Below, one piece after another: positions 1 to 10,600 of a DNA stretch of 64,000 nucleotides. This stretch comes from Symbiodinium natans. Taxonomy: Eukaryota; Sar; Dinophyceae; Suessiales; Symbiodiniaceae. Positions within the stretch are counted from its first letter, which is position 1. Each line of letters starts with the position of its first letter. The translations under genes were made by a program, and so were the position numbers. Location of the stretch: positions 64,001 to 128,000 of the forward strand of contig CAJNDS010002417.1 in the NCBI GenBank assembly GCA_905221605.1, in the 5' to 3' direction. Below the pieces are notes generated by a model, which was not told the origin of the DNA, searched no databases, and saw only the letters and a program-made list of their open reading frames with translations.

Positions 1-43
1 CCTAAACCCTAAACCTTAAACCCTAAACCCTAAACCCTGACAT

Positions 44-176
44 CAGCCATCGCCCGGCCTTGCTTCGCCGTGGACTTCCGCGTAGCGACTCGTCGTCCAA
101 GCGCTTCCGGTTCCACAAGGCAGACAGCTCGTCGCCCCGGAGGAGTTTGAGAAGGTTCCGAACGTGCACCCTTCGC
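44..176 (-). CDS. Second Cys-rich repeat exon, 3' edge uncertain
   Basis: It continues the repeat with GCTFGTFSNSS and SCLPCGTGS after acceptor CTCAG|GCG. Two GC donors are possible near 40-55, so the left edge is approximate. The rest of the protein lies outside the window. Confidence 0.75.
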
Positions 177-3100
177 CTGAGGGTTTAGGGTTTAGGATAT
201 AAGGTTTAGGGTTTAGGGTTTGGAAAATTCATGATATTCTAGTAGAAGCCCAGTCGCATGCCGAACGGCCTGGTGTCTCTGAGAACTTGCCTGCTGCGCA
301 GTCCATGCAGAACGTCTCTCCTGCTTGGTTCTGGTGCGTGCCGGCATCGCACCGCTGGCAGGTGTAGGTCTGCCCAAGATCATCCAGCAGCGGAGTTGAG
401 AACATCCCGGGTGGACAAACAGCGCAGAGCGCCGCACTCTCGCGCAAGGAGGTGAAGAGACCCTGGGAATCCTGGGCTGCTGGGTTTAGGGTTTAGGGTT
501 AAGGGGTTAAGGGGTTAAGGGGTTAAGGCTTAAGGGTTAAGGGTTTGGGGTTAGGGGTTAAGGGTTGAGGGTTAAGGGTAAAGGGTAATTAAAGGATCAA
601 GGGAAAAGGGTAAAGGGTAAAGGGTTAAGGGTTAAGGGTTTAGGGTTTAGGGTTTAGGGTTTAGCGTTTAGGGTTTAGGGTTAAGGGTTTAGGGTTAAGG
701 GTTAAGGGTTTGGGGGTTGGTTGGTAGGAAGTTCGGGAAGTTACGGGATGAAGGTTCTAATGGTGAGGTTTGGGGGTGTTAGGGCTTAGGGTTCAGGGTT
801 TTTTCGGGCTTTTTGGGGTTTAGGGCTTTTTTGGGTTTAGGGTTTAGGGTTTAGGGTTTAGGGTTTAGGGTTTAGGGCGTTACCAGTTACCAAAACACGA
901 GGAAGCCACATTTCTAGAAGCTGAATACGGAAAGCTCTCCTGAACATGGTCCTTTTTGAGGTATTACAATCGGAAGGGAAGTGACCACAAGTTGAAGCAA
1001 CCCTGAACCCCGAAACCTAAACACTAAAACCGCAGCCTAAAGCCTACATTAACTAAAGCCTGAACCCTAGCCCTGAGCCTCAAACCCTAAGCCCGAAACC
1101 CTAACACCCCGCAACCCTAAAACCCTAAAACCCTCAAAACCCTAAACCCCTGAAAGCCCCAAAGAACCCTCAAACCCTAAACCCTAAAACCTACAACCCT
1201 ACAACCCCACAACCCTAAAAACCCTGAAAGCCCTAAAGAACCCTAAAACCCTAAAAACCCTAAAAAACAACCCTAAACAACCCCCCCCCCCCCCCCCCCC
1301 AAAAAAATAAAAAAACCTAAAAGCCCTAAAAGCCCTTAAAAGACCTAAAAAGCCCTAAAAAGACGCAACCCAGCGACTCGGAGTCCGAAGCCGGGGATGC
1401 AACTGGTGTCTCGCGGCACCCAGCTCTGCCACTTCTCGCCTAGGGGTTAGGACGGTTTAGGGGTTTTTAGGGTTTCAGGGGGTTTTTAGGGCTTTAGGGG
1501 TCCTAGCATTTCTGGGGTTTCAGGGCTTTAGAGGGTGTTAGGCTCGAAAATACACTCTGTAAGATTGTCTTGTTTTGAAGGAAGAAACCAGACATATGCA
1601 TCTGCTTCATGTGTACAGTCATGTGTAGGGTCTTGCTCGGGACTTAACATCCTCTGGTGTAGGGTTTAGGGTTTAGGGTTTGGGGTTTAGGGTTTAGGGT
1701 TTAGGGTTTAGGGTTTAGGGTTTAGGGTTTAGGGTTCTTGCTAAGAGCTCAGCTTGCTCATTAGGAAAGAGCTCTCATGCCTCATATGCTTCATATTATG
1801 AAGGTTGAAGGTACCAACATGAAGTACACTGAGGTGGGAGAAGAGGATAGATGTTCCCACAAAGATCCCCGAAACAAACCCCTGCTAAGCCGTTTAAGTA
1901 AGCCCTAGCTCCAGAAGCCCTCACCACCCCCATAAACCCCTGCAGTCCAAGTCACGATTGGCGAGCACCCACTGGCAAGCAACGTTCTTCAGCGCCTGCG
2001 ATGAGCTTTGTCCGTCCACTTCTGCTTGAAAGAGGAGGCCTGGATTGAGGGTTTAGGTCGGGTAGGACCCCTCAAAACCACTTCTTGAGTCTTGTGTAGT
2101 TTACATGGAACGGAAAACCTCAAAATGAAGGAAGAAAGCGTGTACTGGGAGATCTAGGGGCGTTCCATGGCTACCAGCTCGAGCTTCAGGTTTGACAGCA
2201 AGCCATGCACCTTTGCTGCTTGGGTGCGCAGCTGGCGGTTTGCAAGCTTGCCGATGTAGGTGCCGATGCCTGCTGTCCTCTTGTTCCCTTCGGCCCACTC
2301 GCTAGACGAGTGCCGTGGGAAGATGAGGGGCCTTGGGTCATAGGCCACCAGCCCTGCATCCGGCCGATACCAGTAGCCCAGCACGCGAAAGTTGCCAAAG
2401 TTCTTGGGCCACAATGGGATCGTGCGTGTCAGGCCTATGGCCGTCGGTATTCCATAAGCTGTGGACCATGCCATGAAACCATCCACCATCCACCCCCACT
2501 CAGCGGCCACGATAGGAATGCACTGCGAGGTGTTGTGGCGGCAAGCCGGGGCTATCCAGAAGTAGCTGTCTGGACAGTAAGCCTGGGTGTTCAGGCGCTT
2601 CAGAGAAGCTCTACGAAACATGGCCATTGTCTAATAGGGCATAAGAACACAACTACCTTACCATGGTACACCATCAAGGGCCCTTCATATATGGGTAATC
2701 ATGTAGTACATGCTGAGATTCTTCCACTTCATGGACCAGATCGAATTAAGGTTACTTAACCTTACCGGTATTTGGAAGTGAATTTGGGAACTATATAGGC
2801 ACGCTTTATAAGGTGCACAGAGTTTTTTCCGAAAAATAGGCGTGCCTCATTGGGGTCCTTATTTTACAGGAATCCTACTACTTGGGGATCGGTATTCGGG
2901 GTCCCTTATTTTCGCAAACTCCCACTTGGACCCGGAAGGGTACCCTAATTTAGAAGTTCTGCCCATACAACCACTTACCACTTGCCTATAGTTCCCTACT
3001 AAGAGCAAAAGAAGGAAACAGCAACCCAGAAGCGTGATAGCCTCCTTCCACCGCCAGCAGCCCAGCCGTATCACCTTCCCGGCATTCAACAGAACCGCCT

Positions 3101-4506
3101 AAACCCGAAGCCTCATAATCTCGGGTTTAGGGTTCAGGGTTTGGGGTTTAGGGTTTAGGGTTTAGGGTTAGGGTTCAGGGTTTAGGGTTTAGGGTTTAGG
3201 GTTTGGGGAAAAGGATGGGAAAAGGGAAATCCCGAACCCTAAACCCCCGCACCAGTGGCCTGACCAGCGTGCGTAATCGTTCATGTAAGGCGCGTCGGTA
3301 AAGATGGTTGCTGGATTGTCACATCGGAAGAAGTCCTGGGGTTTAGGGTTGAGAGTTCAGGGCTACTAGGGGCTTTAGGCTTTAGGGTTTAGGGTTTAGG
3401 GTTTAGGGCTACCAGAGTTGAGGGTTTAGGGTTTAGGGCTACTAGTGGCTTTAGGGTCTAGGGTCTGGATCGTCAACTCGGACCATAGTCCTGGATCGGG
3501 AGGTCGGCTGTTCCGGCAAAGTGCTTCTTAGCATTGTAGTGGGACTGGTTGTAGGTCCTGTAGAAGTCCAAGGCGAAGCCGGAATCCTCGTAGGCTTCCT
3601 CAACGAGCCTTGGCGCTGACTGCTGAGCCCCTCCTAAGCGTTTGACTTTTTTGGGCTCCCTTCTTTGTAGGTCTTTTCTTCAACAACCCTCAAAAGGTTG
3701 AAGTCCTAAGAGCCAGCCAGAAGAAAGCCAAGAAAACCCTAAACCCTAAACCCTAAAAGCCAGGGAGCTTCCCTGCAACGACCAGCGCTTCCTCCCCTTC
3801 GTAGCCAATGGAACCAAGATCCTACACTGAACTTGGAACCCTAGCAAAATCATAATTTCAGCTGTTTCCTTAGGAAATATAATCGTACCCCAAAACTATA
3901 ACTTTAGCTGTTGCTTAGGAATTGGAGTACCCCAAACAATATAAATATTTCCAAAGTCTCCCTAAGGATCTTCCGGAGCCTTTCCGGGATGCTGCTGCAT
4001 GAAGGTCAAGGAATCGGTTCCCGCGGACCCCAGCCAGCAGTCAAGAGCCACGTGGCTGTCGCCTTACTTCTCCGATTAAGTAAGGGGAAAAAGGGGTTAA
4101 ACTTCATTATTCCTACGAAAAAAGAGGTGTTCAACTTTATTATTCCTGCTCAATAAGAGAACCCAACAAGCTTAAAGTTCGACTCTTGGCGAAGTAAGCC
4201 GCTGATCTGCATGTCGTTGCAGGTGCTATCCAAGCATCCGGACAATTTCAATGCGACTTCCATGACCGTCGATGGCCTATGCTGGTCGAAGACCGCACGG
4301 TATCCAAGAGCCTCCTCCACCAGGATTTTGGCGATAGCAGAAATGAGCTCCGCTGCATGCCAGTTGAAAACTATAAACTTGATCGGGATCTCCCTGCCCG
4401 CGGGGTCAAGCACGCTCTGACGCTCCCCTTCGGGGATGGCATCAGGTAAGCAGAGCTCGGCACTACTAATGGCAAGAAGCAGGGGCACCGCGCACCACTT
4501 CTTCAT
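44..4506 (-). CDS. Betaine-binding-like ectodomain fused to Cys-rich (GCC2/ephrin-receptor-like) repeats, 5' part of gene
   Basis: Eleven exons, minus strand: 4506-4227, 4062-3971, 3821-3761, 3633-3491, 3335-3251, 3074-3034, 2582-2204, 2039-1944, 1439-1378, 462-258, 176-about 44; the gene continues past the left edge. Every junction keeps phase and every acceptor is AG|G; donors are GC (7), GA (2) and GT (1). The product begins with a signal peptide (MKKWCAVPLLLAISS), then a domain resembling OpuAC/glycine-betaine binding proteins (IKFIVFNWHAAEL start; HVALDCW; YCPDSYFWIAP; EKWQSWVPRDTSC near its end), then repeats with CAVCPPG, CMDCAAGKFS and SCLPCGTGS spacing. The inferred location is secreted or cell surface, possibly as a solute or osmolyte sensor rather than a transporter subunit. 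I infer the betaine link from family resemblance, not from a checked ligand pocket. Start choice: first ATG followed by a hydrophobic core. Confidence 0.8.
258..462 (-). CDS. Cys-rich repeat exon (GCC2/ephrin-receptor-like)
   Basis: The exon encodes Cys pairs spaced as in ephrin-receptor-like repeats: LCAVCPPGMFS, CQRCDAGTHQN, CMDCAAGKFSE. The acceptor CCCAG|GGT joins in phase 0 to the preceding binding-domain exon, and the GC donor GGCAT|GCGAC joins to the next Cys-rich exon at 176. Confidence 0.85.
480..720. repeat. Degenerate telomere-like array
   Basis: TTTAGGG and TTAAGGG variants in mixed order, between the Cys-rich exon and the inverted duplicate. Confidence 0.9.
705..832. repeat. Copy 1 of a dispersed inverted duplicate
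   Basis: GTTGGTAGGAAGTTCGGGAA, then GTTACGGGATGAAGG and TCTAATGGTGAGG, recurs reverse-complemented at about 5998-6112, including flanking telomere-like units. Confidence 0.85.
2204..2582 (-). CDS. Large exon of the betaine-binding-like domain
   Basis: At 379 nt this is the longest exon of the gene (126 codons plus 1). It opens with AYCPDSYFWIAPACRH and continues with VAAEWGWMVDG. The acceptor is CAG|GCT and the donor is CATG|GCT. Its reading frame is open beyond both splice sites, so ATG-to-stop ORF finding overstates the exon on both sides. Confidence 0.8.
2846..2931. mobile_element. Family A element
   Basis: Shares GGGGTCCTTATT, GGAATCCTACTA, TTGGGGATC and GGGTCCCTTATTTTCG in order with the other family A copies. 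Lies in the intron between exons 3074 and 2582. Confidence 0.7.
4227..4506 (-). CDS. First exon: signal peptide and start of binding domain
   Basis: The exon encodes Met-Lys-Lys-Trp, a hydrophobic core and small residues before a likely cleavage, then the first strand-helix of the binding fold with the NW...E pattern usual in betaine-binding proteins. It ends at a GC donor (GATA|GCACC) in phase 1, which joins in frame to AG|GC at 4062. Confidence 0.8.
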
Positions 4507-4566
4507 GCCGGTGTAGGCATAGTGTGGCTGCGCAGCATGGCTTTTCAGGCACTAGAATTTAGGGTT

Positions 4567-4712
4567 AGGGTTTAGGGTGTATAGGGTGTATAGGGCGTAT
4601 AGGGTGTGTAGGGTGTATGGGGTGCAAAGGGTGGATAGGGTGGATAGGGTGTATAGGGTGTATAGGGTGTATAGGGTGTATAGGGTGTATAGGGTGTATA
4701 GGGTGTATAGGG
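4567..4712. repeat. 9-bp tandem array derived from the telomere unit
   Basis: GGGTGTATA repeated about 15 times with a few GGGTGGATA variants, just upstream of the betaine-binding gene start. Confidence 0.9.
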
Positions 4713-4902
4713 TTTAGGTACTTGGGGCGAGGCACCTGCAAAGGATGACCCTCGTGACAGGCTGGGGGCGATTCAACGCTGACCTCGAAGGCCGCAGCGC
4801 CCGGGTTGTAGGGTTTAGGGTGTCATGTCATAGAAGTACGGCGTTTGCGCGCGTGCTCGTTCTGTGCCCGGCCTGCGGCAATCAAACGCTCTCAAAGCCC
4901 AT

Positions 4903-4904
4903 TG

Positions 4905-4944
<40 letters not shown>

Positions 4945-4999
4945 ACATCTATGTACATAGACATGCATAAAATGTGCATACATATATATATATATATAC
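4903..4999. repeat. CA and TA microsatellites
   Basis: (CA)n at about 4905-4941 and (TA)n at about 4983-4999, a short distance upstream of the betaine-binding gene. Confidence 0.95.
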
Positions 5000-5202
5000 T
5001 GTTTAATGGCTTAGGGGGAATGGTTTAGATTCTATGGGTTAACAGGAATGTGCGAAAACACAGGGGAAACGCGGAAAAACCCTGAACCCTAAACTCGAAA
5101 CCCCAAACCCTAAACCCACCATCAAACCAAAAGTTCCACCTGAGAATCCTATCCTCTTACCCTGGCACCGTCAACCCGGAAACCCTACACCTTGAAACCC
5201 CC

Positions 5203-5300
5203 TGGTTCTTAGTAGGGAATGAGGGAATGAGGGCCCCATATAATCCCTTAAAGGGTATATACAAGGCCCTCATTCCCTCATTCCCTACAAAGGGCCAGCC
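5203..5300. mobile_element. Family D inverted-repeat element
   Basis: GGTTCTTAGTAGGGAATGAG opposes CTCATTCCCTACAAAGGGCC; the centre is CCCTTAAAGGGTATATAC. Confidence 0.8.
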
Positions 5301-5841
5301 AGTAAACCCCTAACCCTAAGCTTAAGTTGGGGTAAATAGGTATTCTGGGTGTTTCGCGCATCATTGGATAGGGATTAGGGCTTGGGAATTCGAGTTTAGG
5401 GTTTCGGAATTAGGGGTTTGGGGTTTAGGGTTTAGGGTTTCAGGTTTAAGGCTTAAGGTTTAGGGCTTGGGGTTTAAGGTCTAGGGTTTAGTGTGTTACA
5501 ATAGGAAAGCCCAATGTAAACAAATCTACATCTTCTTTACAACTATTCCACAAAGGTCTGTGCAAACGCTTCTGTTTCGCCCCTCATCGCTGCCGACGAT
5601 GTGTCAACCCTCAACCCTCAACCCTCAACCCTAAACCCTAAACCCTAAACCCTAAACCCCAAACCCTAAACCCTAAACCCTAAACCCTATACCAAAAATA
5701 AATTGCGGACAGCGGCGGTCTGGGGATCCTCCTTGGGAGGCCGCAGACAAAACAGCCCTTGACCCTAAGCCTTAAAATCCTGAGCTCTGAACCCTGAACC
5801 CTGAACCCTGAACCCTAAACCCTAAACCCTAAACCCTAAAC

Positions 5842-5956
5842 ACTCGTAAACTCGACATGCAAACTCTGCACAGTCCTGATTGTCAGGATGGGTGCCGCAG
5901 GTTGGCATGAATTCAGAGCGAGACATGTCCGGGCAGATCACCTTTCCGATACCTCC
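5842..5956 (-). CDS. Exon-like island, Cys-containing, unknown protein
   Basis: A 115-nt island between CCCTAAA arrays is open on the minus strand and encodes VICPDMSRSEFMPTC followed by further Cys residues. It has an AG|G acceptor and a GT donor (GAGT|GTTTAGGG) lying exactly at the edge of the telomeric array. A small island at 5732-5757 could follow in phase. It lies between the stop of the channel gene and the start of the betaine-binding gene, so it may be the 3' part of a separate short gene. Product not recognised. Confidence 0.45.
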
Positions 5957-5997
5957 CTTAGAGCCAGAAACCCTAAACCCTAAACCCTAAACCCTAA

Positions 5998-6112
5998 ACC
6001 CAAAAAAGCCCTACAAAACCCTGAACCCTAAGCCCTAACACCCCCAAACCTCACCATTAGAACCTTCATCCCGTAACTTCCCGAACTTCCTACCAACCCC
6101 CAAACCCTAAAC
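5998..6112. repeat. Copy 2 (inverted) of the 705-832 repeat
   Basis: CCTCACCATTAGAACCTTCA then TCCCGTAACTTCCCGAAC is the reverse complement of the first copy with almost no change. Confidence 0.85.
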
Positions 6113-6364
6113 CCTAAACCCTAAACCCTAAACCCTAAACCCTAAACCCTAAACCCTAAACCCTAAACCCTAAGCCCTAAACCCTAAACCCTAAACCTAA
6201 ACCCTAAGCATATCCCCTACGAGCTTGCATAAACCAACCTTTTACTGTTTTTTAGGGTTTAGGGTTTGGGGTTTCAGGTTCAGGATTTAGGATTTAGGAC
6301 TTAGGGTTTAGGGTTTAGGGTTTAGGGTTAGGGTTGAGGGTTTAGGGTTTAGGGGATGATCTAC

Positions 6365-6978
6365 GGGTAGTTGGATCACGGGTCCTAGATTGCCGCGAGG
6401 TTTTCGGCATTTTCGGCAATCTATGGCCTGTTTCCGGCTTTGGGGGGGAGGGGGGGGGGAGGGGGGGATAAGAACGTCATTCATATTGCTTCCAACAAAT
6501 CTCGGGTATTTACTGCGTTTTCGCCTCTTTGTACAACACACTGCGCAAGGATGTGGAACAAGACACGTTGTCACAAGCGTCCATGCCAATTTCGAGGATG
6601 CCCAAAACACTGGTATTTACCGCGATTTTGCCTCGTTGTACGACATACCGCGCAACAATGCGGAGCAGGACACGTTGTCACAAGCGTCCATGCCAATTGC
6701 GACGATGCCCAAAACACTGGTATTTTCCACGTTTTCGCCTCGTTGTACAACATACTGCGCAAGGATGTGGAAGAAGAAGAGCTGTCACAAGCGTCCATGC
6801 CTTTGGCTGAAGTATGATCTCATCTCACACCAAAGCCCCCAATTCAGTAAACATCGAAGTAGTTTTTTTGCAGTTTTTTTGGCCTCCTGTTTTAGGAATC
6901 CTCCAGCAACCCAGGTAACACGTACGTTTTCGCACACCCAAACACCACGGCAATCTAGGACCCGTGATCCGGGTAGTT
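6365..6978. mobile_element. Non-autonomous TIR transposon with 8-bp target-site duplication
   Basis: Perfect 23-bp terminal inverted repeats (6373-6395, starting GGATCACGGGTCC, and 6948-6970) enclose about 600 bp. The flanking 8 bp GGGTAGTT occurs on both sides (6365-6372 and 6971-6978), which is a classic target-site duplication. The interior holds a G-rich stretch and three 107-bp tandem repeats but no transposase. The 8-bp TSD fits hAT-, P- or Merlin-like superfamilies; the GG start leans to Merlin. The target is a family-E element. Confidence 0.85.
6500..6815. repeat. Three tandem 107-bp repeats inside the TIR element
   Basis: GCCTC(T/G)TTGTA blocks recur at 6523, 6630 and 6737, exactly 107 bp apart, with the shared block GTCACAAGCGTCCATGCC. 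The 107-bp unit shifts frame at each copy, so the overlapping ORFs here are not coding. Confidence 0.9.
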
Positions 6979-7131
6979 TCATGGGCTCTTAATGTGGTCC
7001 CTTACCTTCTTTAAAGGGTTCTGAAGTATGGGGCCCTTGGGTTTTATGGGGTACAGAAGGTGGCCCCGTATGAAGGGACCGTGTAGCTACACTAAGAAAT
7101 CAGGGAGTTCGCTACCTCATAGAACCCCTTC
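6979..7131. mobile_element. Family E inverted-repeat element (remainder after nested insertion)
   Basis: It begins GGGTAGTTTCATGG (first 8 bp duplicated by the nested insertion), then CTCTTAATGTGGTCCCTTACC, and ends near a diverged inverted copy (GGGACCGTGTAGCTAC). Confidence 0.6.
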
Positions 7132-7134
7132 ATA

Positions 7135-7230
7135 GGGTTTATAGGGTTTCATAGGGTTTCATAGGGTTTCATAGGGTTTTATAGGGGTTTATAGGGTGTG
7201 TAGGTTTTTTACCGGCTTTAAAGGGTTTAT
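7135..7230. repeat. 10-bp tandem array TTTCATAGGG
   Basis: Four to six GTTTCATAGG-type units grade into GTTTATAGGG. Confidence 0.85.
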
Positions 7231-7432
7231 AGGGTTTAGGGTTTAGAGTTGCCCAGAATGGAGCTGTCTCGAGAAAGGTTGCACCGGCACGATTGCCAAT
7301 TCGCTTCCCCCGGCAAAGCACCGATTTAAGGTACCCAAACCCTCTAGACCTTTAACCCAGAACGTAAGTAAGCCCTAAAACCTCTTCGAATTTATACATA
7401 CTGGCACAGCGGCCAACTTGACGAAAAAGGCC

Positions 7433-7620
7433 TCAATCATCGTGAGGGTTGCTGGCTACGCAAGCTGCAGTGTTATGATCCGGGTCAGGAATGTCAAGCC
7501 TTTCGAAAATCCGCTTCACAAAAGCACCTGAGCTGAGAACTCCCCATGTCATGCACAGTATCTGCGAGCGAACAAGCTCAACTCTCATTGTTTGGATTGC
7601 ACTGCCCATCACCAAAACTC
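7433..7620 (-). CDS. Probable terminal exon of the channel
   Basis: The acceptor TTTAG|GAG joins in phase 1 to exon 8141-8109, giving VMEH-RVLVMGSAIQTMRVELV, a plausible amphipathic tail. The frame stays open to TGA at 7433. Codon third positions become less GC-rich over the last 40 codons, so an unseen splice and a different end are possible. Confidence 0.55.
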
Positions 7621-10600
7621 CTAAACTTAAAACTTAAAACCCTAAAACGCACAAACCCACAAACCCCATGCTCCTAAAACCCCAAACCCAAACCTAAACA
7701 CCTAAAAGCCCCAGAAAAACTAAACGGCCCGGAAGGACGGCCTTCGATGGCACGACCCAACTCGCGACAACCAAAAGCTAATGCACGAGGGACTAAGACT
7801 CGTACCCCTAAGGACCTTTTCTAAGCTAGGCTGCCCAATAGTGCAATGAAAGAGAGAGTGGCCCCTTTGTTTTCTTCATGGGTCTTGTAAGGGCTAGGGC
7901 CTAGGGAAAGGGGGGGGGGGGGGGCTACTCGATACTCCCCTTAGAACCTTAATCAACACGATATGTTTCTTAACATCCTCTCGGGTTTTATATAAACAAA
8001 AACACAACATAATTCCCAAGGGGGATATGGTACTGGGCCTACAATGAGAGTTAGGCTGCCTACTGAATATCCCCCCAGAAAAATTGGGCTGAACGGGGTC
8101 CATGGTGCGGTGCTCCATGACAAACGCTTCCAAATCCATCCCTCAGCATGGGTTGAGGGTTTAGGGTTTAGGGTTGAGGGTTTAGGATTTGGAGTTTAGG
8201 GTTTAGGGGTTAGGGGTTTAGGGTTCATGTATATCTATATATATATACATATATACATATGTATATATAATGTATATGCACATGTGCATATACATATATT
8301 TACATATACCTCTGCATTCAGAAGGTATGCATGTAGTGTGCCGCCTGACACTACCAAGGAGCCCTTGGCAGCACCCTTCAGGCGATCGACGCCTTTCACC
8401 AACTCTTCCTCATGCCGTGTTGGGTTTAGGGTTTAGGGTTTAGGGTTTAGGGTTTAGGGTTTAGGGTTTAGGGTTTAGGGTTTTGGGTTTTGGGTTTTGG
8501 GTTTATGGTTTCGGGTTGCGGGTTTCGGGTTGTAGGTTTCGGGTTGTAGGTTTAGGGTCTAGGGTCTAGGGTCGAGGGTCGAGAGTTTAGGGTTTAGGGT
8601 TTAGGGCTTAGGGTTTAGGATTTAGGGCTTAGGGCTTTGGAGCATATGGACTAGAGGGTGACAGCTTGGGATACAGACCAGACAGAGGCTGAAAGCATGT
8701 GGCGTTAGAAAGGGTTCTGGGGGGTTGAGGGTGACTGACATACGTTTTGAAAGGCAAGCAGCAACTTCAGCATGGTTGCATCTTAGGGTGTAGGGTGTAG
8801 GGTTAATCACTGGGTTTAAAGTTTAGGGTTTAGGGTTTAGGGCGATGCATCGTAGCCCTAGTTGCAAACCCAGTTTCGGCTGTGAGCCCACCATCCCCGT
8901 CATCGAGCAGCGTAAAGAGAAGATCGGGATTTCCGACTGGTAACTCTTGCGCGGACAACCAAGTCCTCTTTGGACGCGGGGGGTTATTGAGTCTGCCCTA
9001 AACCCTCAATCAAGTGAGGATGCAGGCGACTAATAGCGTGGTGTCGTTCATATGTGGGGGAGGGTCCGCTCCATGGGGTACGGATCTAAGGCCTTACTTC
9101 CTGCTACTACGGAACCCTCTGCTGATACACACTACACACCATAGAGGAAGGATGTAAGGGGCAGAACTGGAGGTCATGATGTAAGGTCAGATGCTGCATA
9201 CGGAGAAAACTTCGCACTCGTGTTGTGAATCACCGGTATGGGCATGATTTGTAAGTGCCTTGGAAGTATCACGTAAGTTTTACGGGACATGCGCATGTAC
9301 ATGTGAGGCTTGAATGACAGAGATAAAAAAACGTTGGTTACATTGTAACGACACCAGATTACGAGTCACCAGCAAATGGCTTGGACTAAACCCTAAATCC
9401 CAAATCCTAACCCCTAACCCTAAACCCTAAACCCTAAACCCTAAACCCTAAACTCATGTGAAGCCGAAACATCGTCAATGTCATGTGGCACGAAGGCTGC
9501 CTGACTCAATGACCCAACCCCTGGAGTGCGGTGGATCGGTTGCAGCCCCCATGAACCCTAAACCCTAAACCCTAAACCCTAAACCCTACATGATTCAATG
9601 TCACGCCGTGTGTTGATACATTGGGATTCTCCCCCTTATACTAGCAGTCCTTAACGGGGATTATAGGGCCCCCCAAATTATAATCCCTTTTGAGGACTGT
9701 TCGTATAAGGGGGAACATCCCACTCGATAGATGCTCTTCCTCATTTTATACCAACGCGGGTAGACTTGAATGCTATGCAACATATGCCCTACACCAAACA
9801 CGGCCATCAACAAAGCTTGCAAGCGACGGTGGAGGATCTGTGTCCTGATCTCCGGCAGCTCAAAAATTTTCCTGAACTCGTCAATGTCCTTTGACGCTTC
9901 GGTGAAGCATGGCTAGATGAAGCTGCACGTGCGGAGATTCGGGCACTGCACGAATGTTTCAGCACAGGCTGCTTGCAGGGACACGGCATTGCATCGAAGT
10001 TGCGACGACGCCATCACCAGACTCGTCAGCAGCCTCGAACAAAGTCTTCATCTTCTTTGTGTGCATTCGCAAATCCCGCTCCTTCCGAGGCACACGATAT
10101 GGCAACATGTCATCATGCATTGTGGCTCTGACTGGCGTTGGGCCGCCCTCCATTCTTTGTTTTCAAGAGGTCCTTCTGCCGCATCATCACGTTGTCGTCC
10201 GATGAGGCCACTTTGAATGTTTCCTGTTTTTGAGGCAGTATTGGTGGTCGTCATGGCGAAAAGTACTTGTACGTAAGGTCTCAGGGCTACAGCGACGTGC
10301 GCGGAAACCAAAGGAGAAATGCCATTCACTTCCATGCCTGCATGAAAACCGCATTGATGATTCCCACCGCAGCAAATCCCACGACCAGCTTGTAGGCAAC
10401 GTTGAAGATTGCAAAGTACTCCTTGCACGGAATACCGCAGCCAAGCAACTATGAAAACAGAGTGCAGCGCACACATCGCCTACGAACGGTGCGCATGCCG
10501 ACTAGAACATGTGGACTGTTCTCAAACATGAAATATGGTCCCTTTTGGACCCCAAGAGGTATTTTAGAGAAGTGACCATGTCCTTGAAACCTACAACCCC

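Noticed and set aside
1-60. A true chromosome end at the left edge
   Set aside because: The opening CCCTAAA units are short and imperfect and lie beside a coding exon like the dozens of interior arrays, so there is no evidence of a telomere.
4745-4960. Plus-strand frame with VTGWG resembling a trypsin motif
   Set aside because: Only one motif-like word, no other protease features, and the frame runs into a CA microsatellite.
6308-6992. Overlapping ORFs up to 200 codons
   Set aside because: They run across three 107-bp repeats of the TIR element; the unit is not a multiple of three and no transposase motif is visible.
8745-8790. Minus-strand frame DATMLKLLLAFQN with a GTATGT donor
   Set aside because: It lies between channel exons 8965 and 8408, which join directly across the EF-hand; including it would break the motif.
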